Positions 44,101 to 53,613 of a stretch of 64,000 nt of DNA are shown here, in pieces. The translations under genes and the position numbers were made by a program. Location: the NCBI RefSeq assembly GCF_026151205.1, contig NC_087073.1, forward strand, positions 10,610,411 to 10,674,410, given 5' to 3'. The notes beneath the pieces were generated by a model that searched no databases, was not told the DNA's origin, and was given only the letters and a program-made list of their open reading frames with translations. The stretch is from Bolinopsis microptera (lineage: Eukaryota > Ctenophora > Tentaculata > Lobata > Bolinopsidae). Numbering within the stretch: the stretch's first letter is position 1; the number at the start of each line of letters is the position of its first letter.

Positions 44101-47100
44101 GATTTTGAAGAGATAGAGGAGGAGAGTAATAACGAGGTTTTGAGAGAGATAGCAGCTCTTATCACTCAGTCACGTGACAGTGGGACCCAGTCACATGACC
44201 TCAACACCTCTTCTCGCCCTGTGGTCTACACTGACGGTTCCTGTCTAAATCAAGGTTATACTGACTGCTTCAAGTCTTTATGTTTATAATAACATTTTTA
44301 AAATGGCCTAAATCACGTGGGCGCTGATTTAATTCCAAAGCGATTGTTTCGACTCAAGCTGTGACAAGAAAAAAGGTAAAAATAGAAAGCAATCATTTTG
44401 TTGAATGCTCAATTTTATTTTCAAGAGAACTAAAATAGAAAGACTGTTCATAAATCCCGGATATTATTTCCTGTTCTACTCCGGAAACATTAGCATGGTG
44501 TCTGAGTACCCAGAATAACCCCCAAATATCTATATGAACACCCTTGCAAACGGTGGGTATCTTGCCAGTCTCATTAAATCTATAGTGATATCGGTGTTCT
44601 CCCAGGAAAAGGTGCGGGTCAGCGTCGTGCTGGTATAGGGGTATACTGGGGACCAGGAGACCCCAGAAACTGCTCTGAGAAGCTGTGGGGACTTCCAACA
44701 AACCAGAGAGCTGAGCTGTGGGCTGCTGTCAGGGCTCTACAAACAGGTGAGATGTGGGCTGCTATCAGGGCTCTACAAACAGGTGAGCTGTGGGCTGCTA
44801 TCAGGGCTCTACAAACAGGTGAGATGTGGGCTGCTGTCAGGGCTCTACAAAAGGTGAGATGTGGGCTGCTATCAGGGCTCTACAAACAGGTGAGCTGTGG
44901 GCTACTATCAGGGCTCTACAAACAGGTGAGCTGTGGGCTGCTATCAGGGCTCTACAAACAGGTGAGCTGTGGGCTGCTATCAGGGCTCTACAAACAGGTG
45001 AAATGTGGGCTGCTATCAGGGCTCTACAAACAGGTGAGATGTGGGCTGCTGTCAGGGCTCTACAAAAGGTGAGATGTGGGCTACTATCAGGGCTCTACAA
45101 AAGGTGAGATGTGGGCTGCTATCAGGGCTCTACAAACAGGTGAGCTGTGGGCTGGTATCAGGGCTCTACAAACAGGTGAGCTGTGGGCTGCTATCAGGGC
45201 TCTACAAACAGGTGAGCTGTGGGCTGCTATCAGGGCTCTACAAACAGGTGAGATGTGGGCTGCTATCAGGGCTCTACAAACAGGTGAGATGTGGGCTGCT
45301 ATCAGGGCTCTACAAACAGGTGAGCTGTGGGCTGGTATCAGGGCTCTACAAACAGGTGAGCTGTAGGCTGCTATCAGGGCTCTACAAACAGGTGAGATTT
45401 GGGCTGGTAAGAAACCATTAGATTATCGAGAATTTCATGGGTGTTCAATTTGTCGGAGAATATCGAAAATATTGTTGTTCTTTGGTTATCACGTGACGTG
45501 GGTGATCCTGATTAATAAAGATTTTGAAAGATTTCATATAGCAAGAATGTCAATTGTAATTTGAAGATGAGAGAGTTACAATGATATAGGTAACATATAG
45601 TTCTACTACAGGCTTGTCGGTGGGTTACAGGAAGTTGGAAGTAAGGACAGATTCCCAGTACACTATAAAAGGGATTACAGAGTGGATTAAGCGGTGGAAG
45701 AAGAATGATTATCATGATGCGAAGGGACAGCCTGTAAAGAACAAGGAACTCTTCAGGTATGTTTTTTAAAATCTTATCAGAAAATACATTTTTTATTTAA
45801 TGGCAAAAATCTTAATGGCAAAAATCTTAATGGCAAAAATCTACTACCTTACTCGGGGTTATTATAACCGGGATAAAGTGGTGGGTTTTGGAAGATTCCG
45901 CCATATTTTTCCCGGTCAGAAATTTTACCAGTCATAAAAAAACCCGCCGACTCAGATTATGGGGTTCCAAGGGGGTGGTGATCATCATATTTTACCTGAA
46001 GTCTCATATGTGCTAGAGAAGACTTTTGAAGCAGTAGATGGAGGGCTGTAACTTTATTGGCGGTTGCTACCATAATTTCGTTATAAAAATCACAATTTGG
46101 TTATAGAAATCAGATTTCAGGGTGGACCGTGATTCTCACTTTTCTTGCCCATGAAGTGAGTAAACTGTGCCACTATTTCATGGTCCACGGTGGATTGATT
46201 ACTGGAGCAGTTGAAGATGCAAAGCCAAGACATTCCCCAATACCAAGCGGTGGGCAGGAAATTAAGCTACGGCTGACCTTCAGAGCAGTAGCCCCATTAG
46301 CGGACAAAATGAAAGTCTTGTTAAGACAACAATACAACTTCGAATTTGACGGTCAGCAGCAGGGGGATATCAATAATGATAATGGAGGGGAGTTGGGACA
46401 TTAGCGATAATGAGAATGAGAATACGCTTTAATGAAGATTTGACTTATTATTGCTATAGATTTATTTTCCTTTAAATACTAGACGTGTCTTTTTCTCTAT
46501 TTCTGAGTAATATCAGTAACTGTAAATTGAAATAACTTCTTTAACAAGTAACAAAAACAGAAATTTCGGTTGAAAATTTGTTGACCTCTGAAAAAAACTT
46601 GAAAGGTCGGCCACCGGTAAATACATGACCGGGATAATTTGGCGGGTTTTGGGAAATTCCGCCATATTTTTCCCGGTTATTAATTTTCCCAGTCATAAAT
46701 TAACCCGCTATAATATTCCCGAGTAAGGTATATATAAAGCGAGACGATATATATGGATGAATGGATGGATCCGTACCATTTTACTGACACCACGGCATCA
46801 ACTTTAACGCGACTTTCCGCAAAAACCGTAAAGATATACAACTGCCTTTTTGACTGGGTCAAATGCTTTAATGGCCTCCAAATCAGCATGAAAAAATAAT
46901 AAGGAATAGGAGTTTTAAAGCCCAAAATTTGGACCCCCAAGTGGGGTCAAAAACACGAATTAAATAGGTAATAATTATTTGAGTCTCTTGAGTCTTGACA
47001 CCATTTTAGGGTTATACGGGTTCCTGCTAGTAGTTATAAATGATTAATCAATAATATTTATATAAGATTTGGCGGAAAGGATTTTACCTCTGTATGTTGA

Positions 47101-48115
47101 CGCATTTTTATAGGAATACAAGGAATACAAGGAATACAAGGAATACAAGGAATACAAGGAATACAAGGAATACAAGGAATACAAGGAATACAAGAAATAC
47201 AAGGAATACAAGGAATACAAGGAATACAAAATTTAAAATCTTAAGCTACAATAGTAACTGTTAAGATAATAACAATATCATAAGATTTGAATTTATTATA
47301 TTAATATAACTTAAACTAAAGTGAAAAATAAAGATTTTGACAAAAATATTTTGTTTACAGTCGCCTTGGTAATGCTGTAATGCTTGAGCCAGGCCACTTT
47401 GCACTCGTTGTTGCGCGAAAAGAAAGAAAAGCGCTGATACAGTGATGTTCAGTGTTCATGTACTGGCCAGAGAGTCGACGAATTATATCCTCGCGTGGTA
47501 ACGGATTCGTTTAACTTAGTCTGTCGCGTGCTCTACCATGGCAACATATTATGAGTTCCTTCAGCAACCCACGTGGGCATGCTTAATGGCTTTTAGTATC
47601 TTTATACGGTTCCAGTGGTTAATTGAAAAGCTGGTCAAAAGAGCGGTTATACCGAGAATTCAGCAATATTACCATATTTATTCTATCCCCGCAATTATAA
47701 CAGCAAAGTGGAGTTTTGTCTTAAAGACCCGAGGGCTACCCATTTAAGGGCTTTGAAACCGGTTTATTGAATACAATATAATATAGAAACAAACTGCAAT
47801 AATATCGTAACATTCATGTCGATACTAACTGAAATAATATAATCTGTAGGTATAATATATAATATACTGTCACATAATTAAGATACGTATATGATATGAT
47901 AAAATAAATATCTCTTTTATTTCCACACTAATTCTCACACCAAGCTTTAATTCACACACCAAAACTTGTTAGTAACCACTAATTACGTGTACTTCAGTTG
48001 CTTGGACAGCCTCACCAACATGGTGGACGTAAGATGGGTCCACGTTAAAGCGCATTGCGGCGAGCCTGGCAACGAGGCGGCTGATAGACTAGCTCGAGAC
48101 GGCGCTAAACTGTAA
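38129..48115 (+). CDS. RNASEH1: Ribonuclease H1, nine exons, complete
   Basis: Degrades the RNA strand of RNA:DNA hybrids in nucleus and, in many animals, mitochondria. Exons: 38129-38263, 39983-40146, 41031-41194 (or from 41016, also in frame), 41460-41526, 41828-41886 (or from 41849), 44102-44254, 44606-44746, 45612-45756, 47998-48115. Lengths sum to 382 codons including stop, and all phases match. The RNase H fold is complete: [12 protein letters not shown] (first Asp), [24 protein letters not shown] (Glu), [16 protein letters not shown] (Asp), and [20 protein letters not shown] (catalytic His and last Asp). The middle linker is Ser/Asn- and acidic-rich. No mitochondrial leader is evident before the ATG at 38129; a small in-frame start at 37621 (ATGAAGGTACCTAAAG, then a GTAAGT-like site one base off) is an untested alternative. 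Exon 7 ends in an amplified repeat. Confidence 0.9.
38272..39638. mobile_element. 1.36-kb TTAA-flanked foldback element
   Basis: Starts TTAA followed by ten Gs and ends with ten Cs followed by TTAA. The two ~660-bp arms are near-perfect reverse complements, with the centre at about 38955 (GAATTTGGCCGCCAAATTTT side). TTAA is the target duplication of piggyBac-type elements, so this is a candidate non-autonomous member. No transposase is seen. It occupies RNase H1 intron 1 and starts only 9 bp after the exon 1 end. Confidence 0.82.
40320..41010. repeat. GTAACTATAGTAACTACCCTA-type repeat in RNase H1 intron 2
   Basis: Runs of AGTAACTA, CTAGTAACTA and TAACTATTAACTATAG form a complex repeat with higher-order blocks of about 50 bp. 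It is non-coding. Confidence 0.85.
41620..41822. repeat. 9-bp repeat AGTTACTAT, about 20 copies
   Basis: A clean head-to-tail 9-bp array between RNase H1 exons 4 and 5. The junction unit GTAACTATAGTTAC is a perfect palindrome. The array ends 6 bp before an AG acceptor. It stays open in all + frames (as SYYSYYSYY or IVTIVTIVT), which is not evidence of coding. Confidence 0.92.
42425..42540. repeat. 27-bp repeat with TGATCA and CACGTG palindromes
   Basis: Four units of the form TGATCACAGTAGCACGTGCT plus AGTCGCT. Each unit holds two palindromic hexamers, TGATCA and CACGTG (an E-box). It lies in RNase H1 intron 5. Confidence 0.85.
42734..43257. repeat. 27-bp repeat array, open as (NSDSVFNVK)n
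   Basis: Nineteen units of AATAGTGACTCAGTSTTTAA plus TGTAAAG or TCCAAAG. The encoded series alternates FNVK, FNVK, FNPK, so there is an 81-bp higher-order period. Exons 5 and 6 of RNase H1 splice in phase across it, so it is best read as intronic. A cryptic exon would also be in phase: exon 5 ends in phase 1 and CTCAG|TG restores a Val codon at 42746. Confidence 0.85.
43258..44101. other. Remainder of RNase H1 intron 5
   Basis: No recognisable feature. A 77-codon open frame at 43320-43553 starts with ATG by chance and resembles no family I know. Confidence 0.5.
44711..45410 (+). repeat. RNASEH1: 36-bp exon-end minisatellite in RNase H1 (about 19 copies)
   Basis: The unit GTGAGCTGTGGGCTGCTATC plus AGGGCTCTACAAACAG is the last 30 or so bases of exon 7 (coding [12 protein letters not shown]) joined to its own splice donor. 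Every copy carries CAG|GTGAG. A 36-bp unit keeps the frame as [12 protein letters not shown], but copies with CAAAAG instead of CAAACAG are 35 bp and shift it. The usual model splices from the first donor (44747) to 45612. Confidence 0.92.
45847..46728. mobile_element. TA-flanked MITE, about 880 bp
   Basis: Both ends read CCTTACTCGGG inwards and are flanked by TA, as expected for Tc1/mariner-type insertions. Each end has an inner block CGGGATAAwkTGGyGGGTTTTG ..CCGCCATATTTTTCCCGG in the same orientation. The interior has a 91-codon open frame (46129-46404) without a recognised domain. It lies in the last RNase H1 intron. Confidence 0.65.
47110..47235. repeat. 9-bp repeat AAGGAATAC, about 14 copies
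   Basis: A head-to-tail array with one AAGAAATAC variant, in the last RNase H1 intron. Confidence 0.92.
47538..47747 (+). CDS. Unassigned small open frame, [14 protein letters not shown] start
   Basis: An ATG frame of 69 codons with a mildly hydrophobic centre ([20 protein letters not shown]), within the last RNase H1 intron. The first 16 codons and ~20 bp upstream have a relative at 51349 (MTTREFLQLPTWA). Shared codons around a start suggest a small gene family or a shared 5' exon, but no function is recognised and the rest of the two frames differ. It may equally be non-coding repeat sequence. Confidence 0.25.
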   Translation: MATYYEFLQQPTWACLMAFSIFIRFQWLIEKLVKRAVIPRIQQYYHIYSIPAIITAKWSFVLKTRGLPI

Positions 48116-48235
48116 TCTCACTGGCGGCGCTAAACTGTAATCTCGCTGGCCCGGGACGACGCTAAACTGTAATCTCGCTGGCCCGGGACGACGCTAAACT
48201 GTAACTCACTGGCGGCGCTAAACTGTAATATAAGC
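48100..48235 (+). repeat. RNASEH1: RNase H1 stop-codon repeat (five copies of GCTAAACTGTAA)
   Basis: The last codons and stop of RNase H1 (GGCGCTAAACTGTAATCTC..CTGG) are repeated five times at spacings of about 23-33 bp. All later copies are beyond the first stop and so in the 3' UTR. Confidence 0.88.
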
Positions 48236-48239
48236 AAGA

Positions 48240-49714
48240 AACGGTGCTGAATTATTATTAGAGAGATTGTTTGTATTGCTGCGAGAGAAATTGTAGGCCG
48301 GTGGCCCAGAAGTAACTGCCCACACGCAACCCTTTAATAACTCATGTAATTCTTCTTAGAATTGCACAGAAATTTCAGAGATTATAGATATTATGTATTA
48401 ATATTTATCTCGATCATGGAGGAGTTACAAGACAATCAGTAACGATCAAGATTACTGGTTCGAACGACTTGTCACATGACTTGGATGGCCTATCGTTAAG
48501 TTATTCCAATATGATACCGCAGTCTGGGGAACACCTTGCTAAGTAAGGTGTCTAAGAGATGAGAGAAATCACAATGCTGGCAAGCATTACCGTTGCCGTT
48601 ATATTCACAATACTATTTACTCCCTATACTATTATATCCCCTTTAGTTTATTGTTTTCCAGGCATTAAGACTCATTGAAAGTAGTTCAGCAGGTATATTT
48701 AAGTAAAAAACATTCTAATTCAATGTTAAAGATGACAAGAATAAGAAATAGTTGTGTGGAGGTTTTTAAGAAATTTGCGCAAAATACGCGCCAGCATGTT
48801 ATACGAAATTAGGTAAAAAACCCAAAATCGCCATATTCAGGTGCCTTAAAAACCATGTTATAATTGAGTTAGAAATCTGAAACTTTGCAGGGCGTCTAGA
48901 CCTTGTCCAAATCGACTGTAAAAAAATTTCATGTTTCAGGAGTATCGGGAAGTGGGTTTTCTGGAACCCCTGTTTTACAACAGATTGTCGTGAAGCATAT
49001 ATATATATAGACGCTTTGGCAGTCAATTGTAGCCTACATTTAAGTGTCCGTAGATTCAAAAGAATAAAAGATACAGTCATTTAGAACCACAGGTTTTAAA
49101 GATAATTGTTTATACTTTAGTTTACATTATATTGAAAAATAATTTATTGTCACCATCATCACTTGATGACGTCATCAAATTAAGTATTTTTAAAACTTGA
49201 TTTTTTACAGAATAACAACTTTTCAAATCGATTTTACACCATTAAGGAATAATTTTATTCAAAATCTGAGGACATCTTCACCATAGATAATCGTTTAAGC
49301 ATTCTGAAAATCTACCGGAAAAGTTTTCTACCTTGCTCCTTCATAAAGATATTCGCTATTGAAGTTAGTGCTTTTTTGAAGAATAATTTTATAAAAACAC
49401 AAAAGTTGTGAATTAGTATTCTCTGGTGTTGGGCCATCCCTTGGGTTGTGGAGCTCAATTTTGCTTCCTAAAGGTCTAAATTGTGTTATAGGCTAGTTTT
49501 AAAGTTAAAAATCAAAAAGTTGCACACGTGGGGACACGCCCAAATTGATTTAAAATAGCTAAAATGAAAAATCACTAAAAATTGTTATTTTCACGATTTT
49601 TATCAACTTTGGAGTCCCGTTGTGATCCAAGTTCTTTTTGAAATCTTCTGAAACTTTTCATGCTTATCAAACTATATATTAAATACAACTATGCAAAATC
49701 AAAAAGAGATGATA
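48240..49714. other. Unassigned region after RNase H1
   Basis: No gene, RNA or repeat recognised apart from an (AT)n run near 49000. Sequence from about 48790 to 49700 has the A/T-rich character of the foldback interiors and may be old transposon. Confidence 0.4.
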
Positions 49715-50041
49715 TTTGACCAAAACCCATAATCATGGGTAGAGTGAACCGCTGCCAGTGTCTCTCTTTTCCAAACAAAAGGAAATGATATTAATTTGAG
49801 GAACCGTCCGCAAATGCAAATTGATACCGAGAATGAAATCGGTCGGTCGCTTTTCCCATTCAATAAGCTTTATTACAATTCGTAAGCCGTGAATGAATGG
49901 GAAACGCGAGCGACCGATTTCTTTCTCGGTATCAATTTGCATTTGCGGACGGTTCCTCAAATTAATATCATTTCCTTTTGTTTGGAAAAGAGAGACACTG
50001 GCAGCGGTTCACTCTACCCATGATTATGGGTTTTGGTCAAA
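49715..50041. mobile_element. 327-bp near-perfect foldback
   Basis: The left arm TTTGACCAAAACCCATAATC... and the right arm, ending ...GATTATGGGTTTTGGTCAAA, are reverse complements over ~145 bp with only a handful of mismatches. The loop of about 30 bp is at 49866-49895. No open frame of interest. The low divergence points to a young insertion or to gene conversion between arms. Confidence 0.85.
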
Positions 50042-51290
50042 TTGTATATAATATATTGGTGATGAATAAGACGACACTTTCTATAGTTCTGTTTTATAAG
50101 ATGGTTATTATAAACCTACAAATGAAATGTCGCGATTGAGGTTAAGGAGTGTCAAGTGTCCTGTACCAAATTCTTGAAATTCATAAGATTGATAAAATCT
50201 AATTTTCCACTTCCACTTCCAGCTATGCCCAATAAACCATCCTTTTTCTAATGATATTGTCTTCAGCCCGGGAAGTGTTATATTATTTATTTATTTTCAA
50301 AAGATATAATTGAATATGGGGGCTTCGTAGGTTTTAATTTTTAAATTTAATTCCATACTTTAGTTTTTAACATCATTATTACATCCAAGATTTAGTTTTA
50401 ATATATTCACGCTTTAAGTTAATGAAACAGTGATAAGTATTCCGATATTTTTATGAAAGTTTCTCTTGAGACTCATTGAAATAATATTGCAAAGAGCTGC
50501 TATTGACAATTATTTACTGTTGAATCGATTAATTAATTTAACTTATTCTTAATAAAAAAGTTTTTTGTTTTTAATACCTTTGAAGATAATATTGAGAAGT
50601 GTGTGGACAACTGCAGTAAGTGGGGTTGAAAAATATTGTGCACGTTTTCAAAAGGTGTACAATAAGATACAAGGTGTGAGTTCCAGGAAATCACTTTATT
50701 TCGGAAGAGTTAAAGCGAACATGTGCACTCTTTAAGTGCGGAGTGGTTAATTTCTTCTTGTTTTATAAGTTCCGCAGAACCCGAAATGGAAAGAAAATTA
50801 ATGAAACTAAGGATGAAACACCTTGGTATTCATACCTTGTTGCATTTCCCGCAGGATTTTTGTTTCTAAACCACTTTAATGCCATCATAGATATTGCCTT
50901 TCAGAAAATTAAGTATAAAATTGTAGCGAGACGCGAAAAGCAATCTCGTTAGATATCACGCCATTTCGTTATAGATATCATGGCTCATGCCTTTTCCAAT
51001 TTCGAGACTGGACACCAAAATTAGGATATATTGAAAGTTTTAAGACAGGCTCGCAGAAAAGAACTTTATCTTGATTTCTATTTTCTACCGACAGAAATGA
51101 ATTGTGAAGCTCTACAGAAAGCAATGAAGGGAATGAACCTTAACTCAGTGACCCAGCTAAACCGTATAGTATCTGACTATACCTCGCGAACACAGTTGGT
51201 ACACCTTTTGAAGCCCAATTTCCTACACGCTGTATGGCTCACTGCACTACCCACAACCGGAAACTAGGCTGGCCGGGCTCCCGCCGTTCC
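50042..51290 (+). other. Unassigned region with two short open frames
   Basis: Frame 50743-50952 (no ATG at its left end) includes NETKDETPWYSYLVAFPAGF then LFLNHFNAIIDIAFQKIKYK and a basic end, like a membrane segment with a cytosolic tail. Frame 51031-51267 includes FYFLPTEMNCEALQKAMKGM. They may be exons of an unknown gene; I found no convincing splice pairing between them. Confidence 0.3.
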
Positions 51291-51312
51291 GCTCTCCAGT
51301 TTCCGGGAGTGA

Positions 51313-51545
51313 GTCACGTGACACACCTGTCACGTGCATCACCATGACAACACGTGAGTTCCTTCAGCTACCCACGTGGGCAAGCGAGAGGAATTCTGTT
51401 GGACAACACGACAATCCGTAAGCCAGGAAACACGTCCCTACTATATACTGCATATTGCAGCTGGGACTTCAACTTATCACGTGACTGCTACGTCCTCTCC
51501 AACTGTCCTGAGATTGGTCGAGCGCGCGCACGTGACACGTGTAGA
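51313..51545. promoter_or_regulatory. CACGTG (E-box) cluster
   Basis: Seven CACGTG palindromes in about 230 bp, together with GCGCGC tracts. Chance expectation is below one. CACGTG is the site of bHLH-zip factors such as Max/Myc, USF and CLOCK types. This could be a promoter or enhancer, possibly for the gene that starts downstream at 53.6 kb or for an unrecognised local transcript. Confidence 0.5.
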
Positions 51546-51599
51546 AGTGCACATGTGACTGCAATGCGCGCTGTGAGTGGCCGACAGGGCGAGTAGCTA

Positions 51600-53190
51600 G
51601 GAAAATGTCTTAACCAGGAAAAGAGTGGATGTTAATGGGAAAGGACGGCGTGTAACCGTGAGTGTGTAGGGAAAGATGGCAGTACATTTCCTTGTCACTG
51701 AGCGGCACGTTGTAACCGGGAGACGCTGCGTTTTATTGTACCTGGGGTCGTCTGTAGATCTGTAATGTGGCTCCTGATCTACTCTTCTACTCAGTAGCTG
51801 ACTTGTGTCTGTAGTGTGTCTACGGCATTTTGTTTTGATTGTATAATGTGTTTGTTATAACTGATTGTGTGTGAAGTAGTGCGCTGCAAGGTTATTACTT
51901 ATGGCGGCAACTAAAAGGAAAACACATTTAAGAAGTAGCGGTCAAATTTAACTCAATATCTGTTTCAAATTTGCTTTCAATTGTATTGTTGTATACTTTC
52001 CTCGTATTGCTCAGTAATTACAGCTAGTTAGTTTCTCGACATGTTTTTATGATAATCCTGGTTTTAACTATTGGAGTAGTTTTAAGTTTAGTTTATCTGA
52101 CTAGCTAACATATCAACAATGATTGATTGGGACCAGCTTTGCTTACTGGCCAATTTTTGCTTCAAAATAGATCAATATTGCAATAGGAGAAGATTGTCAG
52201 ATATTTTTGAGCTGACGCAAACCAAAATTCACAACAGAATATGTGGCCAATTCTATCAGAGTAGAGACTAGGCCTGCTGTGATTATGCTTCTAGAATCTT
52301 GCAATCACTTAATTGAACTTTGAGTTGGACACATGTGTTATAAGTGCGCCTGAAACTAAGGTACGATATGTGCACTTATAAAGCGAGCCCTCAACTTCAC
52401 AATGTAAGGTGCATATTATTCTTCTTCTGTCTGAATCTACGTGGTCAAATTCACCAACATCATCCAATTAATTGGCAAAGCCAGGAAAGTTCCTATTAAA
52501 CTCTGGTCACGTCTGAGTCTCAGGTCACGTCTGAGTCTCAGGATCACAGAGAGCATTAATGCCACTGACACTAGTTTGATCAATGAAGCAAATCTCAAAT
52601 AGCATCTTACAGCAATTTTGCCACATTATCTCACCAACTCCTCCTACAATTGAGGAGCACCTGAGCCTTCATATGCACCGCTCACTCAACATTGAACCAA
52701 ACATCCCACGGTATGCTCATTTTCTAGAAAGGCGTTCCTATGCCGTCTATTCGAGCGCACTTATCTCCTTCACTGCTCAGAACAGCCCAATAGCTTCACC
52801 GAAGATATGAGCCTACACAGTAAAAATTCGCGAAACCTTAACAATCTACTCTTTGTAAGATTGTTGAAGTTTCGAGTATTTGTTGTTTGAAATCAAAGCC
52901 AGCGACCAGACCCTGATCGCCAGGGTTAGCCTTACATCTGAATTCACGTGTGAGTTATGAGTCTGATCAGGTCATATCTGCTACTACGAGTACGTGGTTA
53001 GTAATAAGATTGAGAATATATCGCAGCTTATTCATCCAGTTTATGGATCCTGTTTTCAATATGCACGAAATTGCTACTACTGGTTAAAAGCAACCTGCTA
53101 CTTCAGGTTCGCTCAGTTATACTCCATTTCTAGGCCCTGTCATTATCTGATATGAATCATGATTGATGATATAATATGTAAGGGATATAC
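51600..53190. other. Unassigned upstream region of the multi-finger gene
   Basis: No gene recognised. It holds a doubled GGTCACGTCTGAGTCTCAGG near 52507-52545, and an imperfect inverted repeat around 52820-52880 (AACAATCT/AGATTGTT). Confidence 0.4.
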
Positions 53191-53196
53191 TATGTC

Positions 53197-53206
53197 TATA
53201 TATAAA
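53197..53206 (+). promoter_or_regulatory. TATA box candidate
   Basis: TATATATAAA followed by GGTGGGCGGAG, about 410 bp upstream of the first coding ATG of the multi-finger gene. A transcript starting near 53230 would need a 5' UTR intron ending at TATTGCAG (53608), just before the ATG. Confidence 0.45.
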
Positions 53207-53613
53207 GGTGGGCGGAGTATTATCTAGCATTATCTTCTAACCGGCATGCTTCCTTGTGCTAGTAGAATCCAATGCGGACAAAGTAACCGTTTCCGGGAAA
53301 ACAGCCGGCAACTCTAGTACCAGGCAAATGTTACCAGGCAACTCTCTCTCTCTCTCTCTTTATACTTGCTCTGTTGTAAACTAGTTTCCGGGAACCCAGT
53401 GCAATTTGTTTTAATTCTCCTTTTCTTGCTTTTCTTGCTTTACCTGCCTTATTAAGTGATTTTCCTGCTGGATTCGGACCAGGATCATTAAGTGATTAAC
53501 CTTTATATATTACTACCTTTACTTATTACAGCTGTACTACCTTAAACCGTTCTTCCAGACTTATTAAGTTTGATCCATGACCTGATTCCCCATCCGTGCT
53601 TATTGCAGTTGCT

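Noticed and set aside
48440-48480. GGTTCGAACGACT resembling a tRNA T-arm
   Set aside because: No matching acceptor stem, D-arm or anticodon stem upstream at proper spacing.
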